DNA of 64,000 nt from Anthostomella pinea (taxonomy: Eukaryota; Ascomycota; Sordariomycetes; Xylariales; Xylariaceae): NCBI GenBank assembly GCA_963556695.1, contig CAUWAG010000013.1, positions 1,116,001 through 1,180,000 of the forward strand. Reading direction: 5' to 3'. Of this stretch, positions 10,185 through 21,970 are shown piece after piece (position 1 is the first letter of the stretch; each line of letters begins with the position of its first letter). Under the pieces are notes generated by a model, which had not been told where the DNA came from, searched no databases, and was given only the letters and a program-made list of their open reading frames with translations. The position numbers and the translations under genes were made by a program.

Positions 10185-11618
10185 TCAGAACAGCCCATCG
10201 ACCACTTCCCAATCATCCAGTCCGCCGTCCGGCTCCCCTGCTGCTTGCGATTCGGATCCGCCCTCCGTCTCAGCCCGCAAGAGCAGCTCAGCAACCGCCT
10301 GTCCGTTCTTTCTGATCACCATTACCACATCATTCTCTTCGTCCTCTTCCACCACCACCCAGCCCTCGACGTCCCCCTGTGCCAGCCGGGTACACGCAGC
10401 CGGCGGGGTCCGGAAAGCCGCCGTTGGCGGAGTCCACGCAAACGTCCTCATGACCCCGAGGTCCTGGGCTCTCTGCAGCGCCCGCGGTAGGGAGGAGTCT
10501 GCCGAAGACACCCCCTTGCTCGTTGTCGGCTTCGGCTTCGGCGTGGTTACCATGGCGATCTTGTAGCCGCAGAAATAGGCGTGTCGCAGCGCGAATTCGA
10601 CGATTTGGCCCAGGATACCGTCGTCATCGCCGTCGTCGTCATCGTCGGTATTCCCGTGCGTGTTCTTGCTGTTGTGGTGGTTCTGGCTGTCGCCGCGGTA
10701 GTCCGGGTGGATGTTCAGCGCCGAGAGGGTGGCGACGCCGTAAGACATGTGCAGGATCGCGGTCGCTATGGTCATGTCGGCGCCGGGCTTGGAGGCGTGG
10801 CGCGCGGTGACGGCGACGAGGACGGCCCGATCTATCGGCAGCGCGACGAGGTGCGCGGCCCAGATGGGGATTTCTTCGGCTTTGTCGTGGGCGTGATTGG
10901 AGCCGGGGGCGATGTGTATGTCGTGCTCACGGTGCGCCGTTGTCCACGCCTCGAGGTCCGCGACGTTGCTACTGCTACCACCAACACGCGCGACCGTGAT
11001 CTCGTCGCCGAGTCGGTCCGTGTAGACATGTGGCTCCAGCACCGGCAGCGGAGACACGCGGACGCATGGGCCCAAGACCCAGAAGTGTCTCTCCAGGTCC
11101 AGCACGAGCACGCGCTCCTCGCGGCCGGGGACGGAGACGAGGCCCTGGATGCGCAGCGCCGCCTCGAGCGCGGGCTGGCGCACCGGCCCCACGGCCCAGG
11201 TGAAGGGGCGCGAGCAGCCGGACTTGGACTTGTCTGCGAAGAAGGCTTTCGCGGTCCAGACGGCGCTCTCGACGTAGTCATCCGTGTACTCCGTGAGCTG
11301 CACTATGTTGTGTTCCTCGAGGCCGGCGGGCGCGGAGCCGCATCTGAGCTTGTTGGCTCCGCTGGCGTTGCCTTCCCGTGAGTGGAATGAGACACCTAGT
11401 GCGCTAGCCATGCGGCGTGTGAGCTGGTTCTTGTTTTGGACATATAGCTTCGGTAGGTCCGATTTTCGGCATTTGTGCAGCGATCGGAAGGGCTCGGGGT
11501 AGGGAGGGTTTTCGGGAACTTGTGTTGGCTGAGGTCGAGGTTGAGGTTGAGAAGAGGCACGCGTTCGCAGCATGGAGCCAAGCGCCTGCTGCATACTTTC
11601 GAATGAGCGGTGATCCAT
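10185..11618 (-). CDS. GNAT-acetyltransferase-like hypothetical protein
   Basis: 477 residues from the start at 11618 (MDHRSFESMQQ); the frame opens a few codons earlier but without an ATG. After a Pro/Gln-rich N-terminus there is an alpha/beta-looking domain. Around residues 310-385, LSALNIHPDYRG, then an Asn/His/Asp-rich insertion, then GQIVEFALRHAYFCGYKIAM resembles GNAT motif A (acetyl-CoA pyrophosphate loop R-G-x-x-G plus following helix), with the loop interrupted by the low-complexity insert. That would suggest an N-acyltransferase, but the loop is atypical and activity is doubtful. The C-terminus is acidic and ends DDWEVVDGLF. It lies 309 bp downstream of SEA4 on the same strand with a separate start, so it is probably an independent transcript. 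Confidence 0.72.
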   Translation of the reverse strand: MDHRSFESMQQALGSMLRTRASSQPQPRPQPTQVPENPPYPEPFRSLHKCRKSDLPKLYVQNKNQLTRRMASALGVSFHSREGNASGANKLRCGSAPAGLEEHNIVQLTEYTDDYVESAVWTAKAFFADKSKSGCSRPFTWAVGPVRQPALEAALRIQGLVSVPGREERVLVLDLERHFWVLGPCVRVSPLPVLEPHVYTDRLGDEITVARVGGSSSNVADLEAWTTAHREHDIHIAPGSNHAHDKAEEIPIWAAHLVALPIDRAVLVAVTARHASKPGADMTIATAILHMSYGVATLSALNIHPDYRGDSQNHHNSKNTHGNTDDDDDGDDDGILGQIVEFALRHAYFCGYKIAMVTTPKPKPTTSKGVSSADSSLPRALQRAQDLGVMRTFAWTPPTAAFRTPPAACTRLAQGDVEGWVVVEEDEENDVVMVIRKNGQAVAELLLRAETEGGSESQAAGEPDGGLDDWEVVDGLF

Positions 11619-11927
11619 CTTGGGCTGTATGGTCACGAAATTGCGAGGTGGAAGAGAGTGGGTGAAAGTCGAGGTGATGCGGTTTTCTGCTAGGAACAGA
11701 CAAGGCGGAGGTCGACAGAGGTTTATATGTTACAGCCGCCATTAAATATACAAGACGAACATGTAGGAGAAGGTCTGTCCAACGAAACCTTGACATTAAG
11801 ACACGATAAAAGGTTTCACCCACGTTCGCAGAGAAGAGAACCCTGATGGCTCTAGACATGCTTTGGCGTTGATCTGGCCCACTCCGCATCGCGAAGGTGA
11901 GGCAATATCATCAAAGTGGTACCAACC

Positions 11928-14900
11928 TTAATGGTAACTCAGCTCTGGATTGGCCCTAAAATTACATCGGCATCGACACTCGGGAACAGGACATTCGACA
12001 TGCCTAGCGAACCACTGTCTCGCATGGTCCAAGTGGAGGACGTGATCGCACTTGAGGCAGAACGTGGGGAACTTGGCTGCTACCCGGATCTGCGGATCGG
12101 GCGACGCTTCAGGTTTATCGGACCGGGGAATGCCAACAACTTCGAGGCAAACCACGCACCGTGGGAGGTGACGACCGCAGTTGGGGCAGCTGATGCCCGC
12201 ACTGATATTCGCCGCGGCAAGGGGGTTGGCCTGTCCCTGAGCCGTCGAGGGAGGGCCTGTTCCTGTCTTCGAAAGCTCGTACTCGGCATCGCAATATACG
12301 CAGCGCAGGGCAATCTGTCTTGATGGCGGTTTGATGGTAGGGACCCCACCTCGCTTGCTCTTCTTCGTGCTTTCAACTTCGAATTTTGTGCGCTGCATGA
12401 ATGCTTTGTGTCGTTGAAGATATGCTCGGTACGCGTTTCGCCACGCGAGGGTGCGGTAATCGTTGATATACCGCGGTGAGCAGATCGACAGGACCAGGGT
12501 CGCTGTCTGGACGTCGTTGAATTTCTCAATGTAACTGGCAAATATGTCGACTAGTCGATCCGTTATGCCCGTCAACACGATCCCTTCTAAATCGCCTGTC
12601 TCTACGGCCTTCTCTAGCTGTTTATCGAGCCACCGAGTAAGCGTATCATCGTCAAAATACCGCAGTGCCACGTAGGTACGTTCGCGGAGTGGTAGTGACT
12701 CTTGATTCGCAATCGCCTCCCAGTTGTTGGTCGCAATGAGGGAAGAAATAGCCCGAAGGTACGGATCAGTCTTGGAAGCAACTGCGTCATCGAAGTCCAG
12801 CTGCTCTTTGGCGAGGCCAATATCGCCTCGTCCTATGAGTTGGAGCGCGAGAGAGACGAACAAGAGCTCCGGGTATTCGGTACTCGCTCTCTTCAAGATC
12901 TGCACAGCCTCATTGGTATCGCCTTCGAAGAGGGCACGGGCTGTCGCCATCGTATGCCACGAAGAATGTCTGTCCGATGGCGATGATTTGGCGTAATCAT
13001 TATAGTCGGTATAGACAGACCTGCCCCACCTACACATGCGAATAGCGGCTTGCCTGTGCGCCGGCCTCTTTGTCTCTACTCCGTTGTAACTCGGCTGAGC
13101 AGTCTTCGAGTTGATCGCTTGCAGGCATCGCTCCCACGTTTTTGCACCTGGCAGGGTTGGCCCATTCGCCAACCTCGATGCACTCTGAAGCCCTGTGTCT
13201 TGTGTCAGCTGGCATCCCGTAAGCAGAGGCATAAATGCACAAACCTAGGTCATGTTTCCATATGGTAACGATTCCCAGGTAGCTGAGATCGATCCCTTGA
13301 GATATCATACCGTCATCAGAAGCGGCTTGTGCAGCACCTGCAAGAACATAATTAGTACTTTCCTTGATGATGCTGGCAGGAAGCTCAAGCATACCGGCGA
13401 CCCAGTCCCAAAGGTCCCTTAACCAAGGGTCATCAGAAACTATATCTCTATTCGCGGCATAGTCAAATAGGTATCTCTCTTTGGATCGAAGAAGCATGAC
13501 GTGGTCTAGAACGACTTGCGCCATTTTAGGAAATCCCGCGGTATCAAGTGTCGTCGCGAGCAGCTTTTCGTGCAGTTCTCGATTAGATATCGGTCCGACG
13601 CCTTTCACCGACAGATCTGTTAAAGACTTGTCCAGCTTTTCGATTGTAGACGGCTGCCGCTTGCTGCTGAAAGGTGTCTTCGGAAGGTTGAGGGTTTCGT
13701 TTGAATAATCTCTGAGCCCACGTAGCGTCTCTGCTGTGAATGCTGTGGATGCCGTGTTTGGTATGGGAGGGAAGACGTCTCTTGCCTCCGAGTCTATTAT
13801 TGGGTCGGCCTCTGGTGGATGAGATTGCATAATCTGTTGTACGATATGTGTGACAGATTTCACCTCCTCTCCGAAGAGCGGTATATCTTTGAGCGCGTCG
13901 TGTAGAAGGAGCGGTCCCATCATTTCGGCATACTGTGGTGCTTCGAACTGCATGATGCTGTGATAGCGACTTCCCTCTGTTCTTATATCAGCCATTGATC
14001 AACTGTTCCAATAGAGAATATTACCTTCAAGTCCCCGGTACGGAGCTTGCCAGGGGACCATCTTATAAATATGCTCTGACGTATAGGAGGGCTTCTCAAG
14101 AATGTCATAGGCTCCACTTGCACGCAGTACTATTGCTCGGGGTGTCAGAGTAGGCGAGTCGAGCGTGACCCAGTCGAAAGACACGATTTGGTCATGCTTC
14201 CGGTCCTGCCTCCCATATTCCATGTCCAGCTCGTAAGACCTTCTTGTTTCCAGCAGCTCTGGGCTGCCATCGTACTGCTTTTCGGGTTCGGTGAACTCCT
14301 TTTTAGTATCTAGGACTCTTAGCTGGCCCGTCCTAGAGAGCACAGCTATGAGCCCCCCTTGATCTCGACAGAACCGTAGTGAGCGGATCAGCGAGCCTCT
14401 CTCTGGGACATTGCTGGGATTGATGTCGATTGCTCGTTCTAAGTTTAGTGCAGCGCCCCATGGTAGGCCATCGGTATCAACAGCGTCGAGGTACGATGGC
14501 GACGATGAAGGTCTTGACGTTGCCCGACGATCCCATATGATGACACCCGGCCTGTCCAGGGATGACGAAGCGAAATAGTTGGGATCTGCGTAATCGATGG
14601 CCAGGTTATTGTTGCACTTGGTTTGGTAATTAATGACAGCGCCATGAGGGTCTGAATACAGTCAGCCATGCCCTCGTGTTCGTTTCGAGTGACACGTACC
14701 TCGCAGGTCATAAATACGGATGCCCTGGTTTTTGATGCCAGCCACCAACGTTTGTGGGCTATCCTCAAAGAACTTGGTACTCGAAACTGAGGTAGAGGGC
14801 TCCAAGCGGTGTACTGACTCCCCAAAATCTGAACCCTCCAGAGAAGGCCAATCGACGGAGACCAGATGGTTGACATCCCAAACTTGGAGGCACTGGTCGT

Positions 14901-15291
14901 TCCGTACCCGCTCCAATCCAACAGCCAGCAGAGTGCCAGTGTTGAAGGCAACCGCTTGACATGGCCGAGTTATCTTCAGCCTCTGCTCCAGGTACTGATT
15001 GGAGGCATCGTGGAGGTTGAGAAGATTCACGGTACCCGAGGCAGTACCGACTGCGACGAAGCCAGGATGAGCTGGTGACCAGTCATAGGTGTTCAAGGGT
15101 GGGATCTCATCGAATTTTGACAGCTTCTCGTAGTCAAACTGGCCGCGCTGCACGTGCCCCGTAGGTTCATAGAGCTGGACAACTCGGTGCTGTAAGTTGA
15201 CATGAAGAAACACGTCGTATGCTGGGTTCGGTGACCACTTGATCAGACCAGGCTCTGGCCGGTCCAATTTCGAGCTCGAGTACTGTGCCAT
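11928..15291 (-). CDS. SEA4: SEA4 / Mio orthologue, SEACAT (GATOR2) complex subunit
   Basis: WD-repeat and zinc-ribbon protein of the vacuole-associated SEA/GATOR2 complex, which relays amino-acid status to TORC1 (family knowledge). Four exons: 14700-15291, 14025-14651, 13245-13976 and 11928-13192, with introns of 48, 48 and 52 bp having good branch sites; the sum is 3216 nt, or 1071 residues, close to Mio family length. The N-terminal ~400 residues are a WD40 propeller (IKWSPNP, FVAVGTASGTVNLLNL, LQVWDVNH, GIRIYDLR, GVIIWDRR). The middle is an alpha-solenoid with GIDLSYLGIVTIW and a WHTMATARALFEGD segment. The C-terminus is the family's metal-binding module: CVYC, CPNCGRHLPRCVVC, TFCLKCDHVLHLDHARQWF and ECPVPECRCRC. 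An ATG inside the second intron makes the third exon look like a separate gene; splicing joins it. Confidence 0.93.
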
Positions 15292-15843
15292 GGCGACTGT
15301 AACAGACCCTCTCCTAGCCTGAATGGCAGTGGATGTTCAGCCCATAGAACACTCCAAACATTCGCTCTCAAGTACTCGGATCCGGCGTGTCATGGAACTG
15401 CTGCGTGAATGGGCATGTACCGTCGCGAAGTGGAGGGGCTAGCACATATCTTTGATCGGGTATCACACGCGTACTACACCCATGACAGTTGTCTCGTCGC
15501 AACTAGTAGTGGGAGCGAAGTATTGGCGATGGTCCTTCATGCAGAGGCAATAGTTGTATCTTCTGGTCTGCCTCTATCTTGATGAGTGCGAAGACTCAAG
15601 AGAGGATCGCATACTTGGATATGTAACTATCGAGGGCCAAGCACGGCCGTCTCCACTAAATCCTTAGCACCAATCAAATTACTCCACAGAAGACCCCTCC
15701 AGCGCTGCCGGTCCCCAGAAAAATTTATGGCTGCTAGAGGCATTCTCCATTGTCCAATCCTCCAAACCGACAGCTCACCATCAACAGCAGCCCCTTCCCA
15801 CCAACCTTCTGCACAACATCTTCGAGAGCAGAGATCCACTACG
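15292..15843. promoter_or_regulatory. divergent promoter between SEA4 and EFG1
   Basis: 552 bp separate the two divergently oriented start codons, so both promoters and 5' UTRs must lie here. I see no unambiguous TATA element. Inferred from gene orientation only. Confidence 0.55.
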
Positions 15844-16766
15844 ATGAGCTCGAAAAGGAAGTTCTCCGACTTCAACGCCGACTCTTCCTCGAAGAAGGAG
15901 GAGTCGCGCGAGCGCATTCCCGGATACCACGCCCCAAAGAGCAGGAAGAAGAGCGGAAGTCACAAGGCCAGGGCGAATCCCAAAAGTCTCCAATGGGTCA
16001 AGAAGCGAGTACGGACTATTGAGAGGAAGATGAGGGGCGGGACGGAAAACTTGCCAGCGAATGTCCAGAACGACATGGAGAAGGAGCTGGCCTATCACAA
16101 ACAAAAGCTCGACGAGGTGGCCGATGACAAGAAGAGGAAATCCATGATCAAGAAGTACCACATGGTTCGCTTCTTCGGTAAGGCTACCACCGTCCCACTC
16201 TCGTTCGTACTCCCAACTAACAGCTTGCGACAGAGAGAAAGAAGGCAGACCGGCTTGCGAAACAAATCGGAACCCAGCTCGAGATGGCCACAGACGAAGC
16301 CGAAATCAAGAAGCTAAAGGCCGACCTTCACGTGGCAGAAATCGACAGTCTGTACGCCCGCTACTTCCCGCACCGAGAGCGCTACGAAAGTTTATACCCC
16401 GTATCCTCGCTGGGATTGTCGGTTCACGGAGGGGAACAGCCAGAAGATGCGAGCACGGCAGCAAAGGCCCTGCGCACCGAACGACCCAAGCTATGGGGTG
16501 CCATTGAAAAAGCGTCAAAGAAGGGTCCCCAGGCATTGTCGGATATCAGAGAACGGAAGTTGGCAGTAGACTCGAGAAGCAAGGCTCCCAAGGACCGGCC
16601 CTCGAAGCATTCCTTTGCGGTCAAGGCCAATCAGTTGAAGGAGAAGACGGCGTTTGTTTCGGATCCTGCAGACCCCCGGCAAGGCAAAGGCAAACGGAAA
16701 GAGGAGTCGGACTCGTCGGACTCGAGCAGTGACAGCGACAGTGACGGCTTCTTTGAGAAAGAGTAG
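15844..16766 (+). CDS. EFG1: rRNA-processing protein EFG1
   Basis: Nucleolar protein of the EFG1 family, needed for 18S rRNA maturation in 40S subunit biogenesis. Two exons, 15844-16177 and 16234-16766, with a 56-bp intron (GTAAGG ... CTAAC ... GACAG); 288 residues, normal for the family. The start at 15844 (MSSKRKFSDF) is preferred over an upstream in-frame Met because the 86 extra codons look like 5' UTR. Basic N-terminus, then the conserved core SLQWVKKRVRTIERK, then long helices KKYHMVRFFERKKADRLAKQ across the splice site and DSLYARYFPHRERYESLYP, and an acidic Ser/Asp-rich tail (DSSDSSSDSDSDGFF) resembling a CK2 substrate region. The match to the family is clear along the whole length. 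Confidence 0.95.
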
Positions 16767-17246
16767 ATGGTCTTACGATGAAACGATACCCGAATTTTTT
16801 ATGATATTTAGACGGCATCGCTTTGCAAGGTGGTGATGTTGGCATGGTCATGCTCGTCCGTACATGTCAGTAGAGTTATGTCGGCTAGCCTTGCAACTTG
16901 CAAATCTGGCGGTCTCGGAAGCCCAAACAGCTTTGGCCAATATTGCAGAAATACAGTGCCTAGGTAAGTACATAGGTACCTGGTTTAGAAATAAGACATC
17001 AAACGTGACTTCACCGTTCCTTCCATCAACTGGTGGCCGGTGTCCATTTCTGTCCTTCCCAAAATAAAATCAAGGGCTCCGCCGTTCTCGTTTCCTCACC
17101 GGATCAACCCCACCATTCACTCACTCCAATTTCTCTCATATCACTCTCACCTCAGCCCTTGCGGCCATACACATCCCTATACTCAGGGCTTAGTAGCCTC
17201 CTATCTGCATTGCCTTTTGAGCAGCATTCCAACAGTTGTATCAAGC

Positions 17247-18289
17247 ATGGCGGGTGGCGGGGCTGCAGTGCCGCCGGCAACTTTCCATAATTTGCAGAAC
17301 TGGATCAACCAACAACAGTCCTCACCCACACCTTTGACTGACGAGCAGCGCGAGGCTCTGCTGAGACTAGAGCTCGCCGTCCACGCGGTACCGGTACCTG
17401 AGCCCGAACCTGAGTTAGGAGACAGGAACTGGGTCGGTATACTGCTGGGTAAGTTCTACAGCCTACCCAGCCAACCGCGACGCCCTGGTCATGATACAGG
17501 AACTAAACTACAACAGAATATCGAGCTGCGAACCAGCGCGGTCCCAATGGCATTTCTGGCGTCAAGTTCACAGAAGGAGCTGTGGATCCCACCGGTCGCG
17601 GCGTGCTGAAGTGGAAGTGCCGAGTCATGATCGACGAGTATTCAGAGACCTTTCCCATCCCTGGATTCGGTCTTCTGTCAGATGGCACCCCCCCTTCTTT
17701 TGCGAGGAAGAAGGACGCCAAACAGTACTCAGCCAAGTGTGCTGTGGAGTGGCTGCAGGCGAATGGACACATGCCTCAGGAAGGCGGCGTGAGGTTCCCC
17801 AAGCAGATCACGCCCCAGCAGACACCGATTAAACAAGAACCGAAACCCTCGCCTGCAATCCCAGCAATCACATCGAAGGAGGCCTTGAAAGCACGCGTGG
17901 CCAGCTCGCCTGTCCCGCCTGCAACACCAGCAAAGACGCCCCCGAAGGCACCCATGGCCGCCTCTCCCTTCGACGACTCGCAGCCTTCCGCAACCTACGA
18001 GGTCGCAGAGCTCTGCAAGGAACTCGATCTACCAGTACCGTTGTACATCATGGACCAGCCAAGCATTGGCTTCTGGAGCGGCCACGCGGATTTCGGAGCT
18101 GAAGGCTACAGGGTGCCCTTCCTGGTCGACGTTGTACGAGTCGATAACATCATGAGCAAGAAGGCCGCCAAGGAGAGGATTGCGGAGGAGCTGCTGAAGC
18201 ATCTACGGGGCGTACAGGCGAAGCGGGAGGAGGAGAAGCGGATGTTCTTGGAGGCCGTGGATACTACCATGGCGAATGATGCGCCGTAG
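17247..18289 (+). CDS. double-stranded-RNA-binding-domain protein (two dsRBD-like modules)
   Basis: Two exons, 17247-17448 and 17517-18289, with a 68-bp intron; 324 residues. The first module (~residues 60-160) begins WVGILLEYRAANQRG, made by the splice junction, and ends FARKKDAKQYSAKCAVEWL, matching the helix 1 and lysine-rich helix 2 pattern of dsRBDs. A Pro/Ala linker follows. The second, weaker module (~residues 235-310) has YEVAELCKELDLPVPLYIMD and KKAAKERIAEELLKHLRG. The likely role is RNA binding (small-RNA or RNA-processing cofactor); no nuclease or helicase domain is present. The stop codon TAG at 18287 may be new, because a further coding-like stretch follows (next entry). The gene borders the AT-rich repeat block directly. 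Confidence 0.85.
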
Positions 18290-18423
18290 TTGGGCGCGAG
18301 GCTGAACGAGCTGGTCAGCCCATGGAGTTTAAGCCCACCACCTCCAAGGGTCGGTCAGACCATCTGGAACTGGTCGCAGAGTACGGCGAGGAGTTCTGGG
18401 AGTACGGCAAGTCCCTAAATTAG
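18290..18423 (+). pseudogene. coding-like remnant, possible lost C-terminus of the dsRBD protein
   Basis: Straight after the stop at 18287-18289 the frame reads LGARLNELV. After a single-base shift near 18318 it reads QPMEFKPTTSKGRSDHLE and on to EEFWEYGKSLN, then TAG at 18421-18423. Read with CAG for the TAG and one base restored, this would add roughly 45 residues. This is inference; a chance open frame cannot be excluded. Confidence 0.4.
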
Positions 18424-18631
18424 CAACAAAATTAGATGGGGGGCTCTGATAGTCAAATTCATCGAATCCGAATAAGCACCATGGAATAAGCTTTGGGAGT
18501 TATCACACATGAGCTTTAAGATTCCGCTTGTTTCATGCTAGCCACATGCGTCTGGTCTCCATCACTTCCTACCTACAAGACACTGGCAACCGAGTAGGAA
18601 GTCGGTGGCTCTTCTTTATAAAAGAACGAAC

Positions 18632-18862
18632 TGTTAGTTATAAATACATAATAGATGACTATAAAACCTAATAAAACCTGATTCCTGTACTGGTATGGAA
18701 AAAAGCCAGGAAAAGGGGTTAAAATAACCTATAATAACCTGTTTTTTTTTACTCAAAAGGGGTAAAATCAGGTTGTCCCTTTATTCGGGTTTAAAAGGTA
18801 CAAGGTAATATCCCTCGACCCTTATTTGGTCTCGAAAAAGCCTTAATATACAGTATATATAT
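18632..18862 (+). repeat. dispersed repeat A, copy 1 (uninterrupted)
   Basis: About 230 bp matching 26623-27003 in the same orientation. Shared landmarks: AGTTATAAATAC, the CCAGGAAAAGGGG / CCTAGGAAAAGGGG block, AAAAGGGGTAAAATCAGGTT, and CTTAT(T)CGGTCTCGAA-like sequence near the end. The differences are mostly transitions. This copy has GGGGTTAAAATAAC where copy 2 carries an inserted LTR, so it is the empty-site form. Confidence 0.75.
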
Positions 18863-19031
18863 ATTTCTTTTTATATAAATATTACCAGATTTATATATTA
18901 TTAAACTTTTTACACTATTTATAAAACTACGTAGTATCTAATTAATTAATTAAACTTTTAATAGGTTATAAGACTTAAGCTAACTAATTAAAGCTTGAGA
19001 TTTTTATACCTTTAATAACTTTATTAACAAC

Positions 19032-19234
19032 TGTGAGATTCTAAAAGGGTCACAAGCCTTGGGGGTGTGAGCGGTCGCTGCAAACGCTGTTGTCATTCTC
19101 AAGTATGCTTGACAGGGCTAATCTACAGCTAAATACCATACTGCACCATTCCAGGGTAGATCTACTGTTTCTTTGACAGCCCCCTAGTGGGTACTGTACC
19201 TAAGGGCACCATATCTGGGATCTAACATCTGACA
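19032..19234 (+). mobile_element. solo LTR, family D, TSD ACAAC
   Basis: 203 bp starting TGTGAGATTC and ending TCTGACA, flanked by exact 5-bp duplications ACAAC (19027-19031 and 19235-19239). Markedly GC-richer than the AT-rich DNA around it. Shares AAGCC...GAGCGGT-GCTGCAA near its left end with the LTR at 53672-53931. No internal retroelement sequence adjoins it. Confidence 0.8.
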
Positions 19235-20299
19235 ACAACATTTAAGTGTATTTTCGTTAATATTTTTAAAATATTTTAAACTTTTAAAAGTTTTCTATTA
19301 ATATTCTTACCACATTATATTGAATTTTTGATAATATATCTTACGATCTATTTAAATTTTATGAACATTTTTACTAAAATGACTATTCTTATATACTACT
19401 TTCTTGAAATTTTTATGAATTTTTAATATAAACCTTTTTAAACTTTATGAATAAACTTAATTTAAAGGCATAGATAATTATATATATACGTAATTTATTA
19501 AAAGTAAAGCTTTAATAAATTAACGACATTATTTTAACGCCATAAAAATAAACATTTTACGGCAATTAATAATTGTAAGGCTTATTTAATTATGTATTTT
19601 ATGTATAAAAAGGTCTTTTAATACATAGTCAAAACAAAATAAACATTAAAACTTTGTAAAATTTTCTTAAAAAACATCATAACTTTACGGGTTTTACAAG
19701 CAAAGACTTGATGTTCCAAAGGTTTTCAATTCATATTTAAAACATTTTAATATAATAATAAAATAGATTAATAAAATATAAGCTTTTATTAGTGATTTTT
19801 AGTGTAAGAATATCGAAATGTTTAAATAATTAATAGTTGCTTAAGTTTCAAATAGTCTTTTTTAAAAAACTTACTACTAATTTTTAATGTTATTAAATGT
19901 TTTTATAATAATTTAAAAGCATAAATAATTAAGTTATTACTTAATAATTTAATAAAAAAGTTGTATAAAAAGACTATGATATCTAATCAAATAATATTCA
20001 ATAAAAAAGAGATTTAAAAGCAATATTATGCACTATAATTATTATTATTTAAAATGGGATGAAACTAAACTTGTTTTTTAACACTTTAATAAAGTTTTTA
20101 TATATTAAAGAAATAGCCTTTTGAATATTAATTACTTAAGTTCAAAAAAGATAAGAATAAAAACAAAAAGCTTAATAAGTCGAAAAAAAAATAAGGCTTG
20201 AAACAAGCTTTTCAGCTTAATTAAAACAAGTTACCTTAAAAAACTTTATAATTTGAATAAAGACATGAACCGTTATTAAAAGTTTGAAATATTAAGAAC

Positions 20300-20502
20300 T
20301 GTTAGATCTATGCGATTCCAACCTTCAAACCATCCATACCAAATCCACATGTATGATTAGATAAGAGATTAGATACCGGATTGAAAGGTCACTTAGCCAG
20401 ACCTGCAAGTTCAGCTAGACCTCACAATCCAACCCATCAGCAACATCATGACTTTGATGCATACTCGAGTATTATAATTGATCGGTCGAGCCTGTCCCAA
20501 CA
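20300..20502 (-). mobile_element. solo LTR, family B, TSD AGAAC
   Basis: 203 bp; read on the minus strand it begins TGTTGGGACAGGCTCGACC and ends GATCTAACA. Exact duplications AGAAC lie at 20295-20299 and 20503-20507. It is the inverted relative of 25485-25686, sharing ATACTCGAGTAT, CATCATGACTTTGA-like sequence and CCTGCA-GT--AGCTAGACC across its length. Confidence 0.82.
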
Positions 20503-20866
20503 AGAACATTAGTAATAAATCAAAATTAAAATTTTATTAAAAAAGAAGCTATGAATAATAAAACCTATAAAACTTTTAAAAAGGTTTATAGTAATATAAG
20601 TAGACCTTTAAAGTCTACATATAATAAATATAAGTATGATATTTTTTTAATAAAAGAACCAGGTTTGTTAAAATAAATTATTAAAAATTAAATCAAAAAT
20701 TTATAATGTTTTTATAAGATTCAGAATTAAGGCTAAGAATAATAATTTTAACGGTAATGTATGAATATTGGTGCCTATCAGGTGTGTGCTGCAGCTGGCA
20801 GCAGGCTGAAAGGGGTGAAAGGGACCCAAAGGGGGTGAAAGGTCCATTGTAGCAACCACTGGCAGG

Positions 20867-21121
20867 TGTGATGGTTCCACCATCCATCAGGTCTAGCGAT
20901 GATCCCTATGGTCCCCGGGTCACGTGACTGAGCACGTGACTGATCGGACGATAGGTTGATCTATGCCCTGGTAGGTCTGGTGGGGAACGACTGCCCACAT
21001 CTAGCTGCCCACCAATTTGGGTGCATCTCCAGATCTTTCTTTCCTTTAACCAGAGTTCGTTATACGTCAATAGTTAATAAGGGTCCCTGGATCCTTGCAA
21101 TACATTTACGGAATCGTGACA
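20867..21121 (+). mobile_element. solo LTR, family C, TSD GCAGG
   Basis: 255 bp beginning TGTGATGGTTCC and ending AATCGTGACA, with exact duplications GCAGG at 20862-20866 and 21122-21126. It contains paired CACGTGAC motifs and a CCAATTTGG block also present in its relative at 26078-26307. It is nested inside another GC-richer repeat fragment. Confidence 0.82.
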
Positions 21122-21970
21122 GCAGGTCTGTTGTCTGTTACCAGGCAGCCGGATATCAAAGGGCTTATACAGCTGTATTTAGGTGGGAATATCCACAATG
21201 GATCTATAACCACGATACCAAACCTGATCTATCCCATCCTGAACCTATCTGAACCCCTGAACTTCACAGATAGAATAAAAAGATTATAAATTAATAATAA
21301 TAACAAATATATTAAGAAGCGTTACAAAAACTTTTTTAAAAGATATAAAATATTTTAATAGTTTATTTTATTATGTATTAAGAAGCTTAGTAAGGTCATA
21401 AAACAAATAGATTTAATAATATTTAATAAAGTAAAAGCTTTTTTTAAAAAAATAGGTTTACTTGAATATTTATAAAACAGTATTATTTGCTGCAATATAT
21501 TCTTATCATATTATTTCGTATAATTTATTGAGTTATAGAATATTTAAATAATGATAATAACATAAAATTATATAAAAAAAAAACTTTTAACTGAAGGTTT
21601 TTTATTTATTTTAATAATAATAATGAAAACTAGACTAAATAAAAGATGGTTTTATTAGAAGCTTCATCCTAAATTATAGAAATTTAAATAAAATATATGA
21701 AGTATAGAATTTATCAGATTGTAAACTATATTAGGTTTAAAATGTTAAAATATTTAGAAACGAGTTTTTTTATAGATATTAAAAAAAAAAAAAAGAAAAA
21801 AAGGGAAAACTAAGAATAAAACGCTTAAATAAAAATAAAGAAAAAAGCTAAGAGTATTTTCTATAGTTATAAGATTACAATGTTTTGAAATATCCGGTAA
21901 AAGGGCTAGTTATTTTATAATAATATTATAAAATTCTTAAAAAAAGACGATTACTTTATAATATAACGGA

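Larger units (their letters stand above)
18424..21970. repeat. AT-rich repeat block (RIP-like), left part
   Basis: Extreme AT content with long A/T runs, no open frames and no codon structure, interrupted by GC-richer islands that resolve into solo LTRs (separate entries). The sharp drop in GC and abundance of TA dinucleotides fit RIP of former transposons. A further GC-richer stretch flanking the LTR at 20867 (about 20758-20866 and 21127-21290) is probably another repeat into which that LTR inserted. Confidence 0.75.

Noticed and set aside
10581..11381. 266-codon plus-strand open frame
   Set aside because: Antisense shadow of the GNAT-like gene; composition is that of a reversed GC-rich frame.
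13030..13995. Apparent separate gene starting MADIRTEGS
   Set aside because: The ATG lies within a 48-bp intron of SEA4; splicing at 13977-14024 joins the flanking exons in phase and matches the family.
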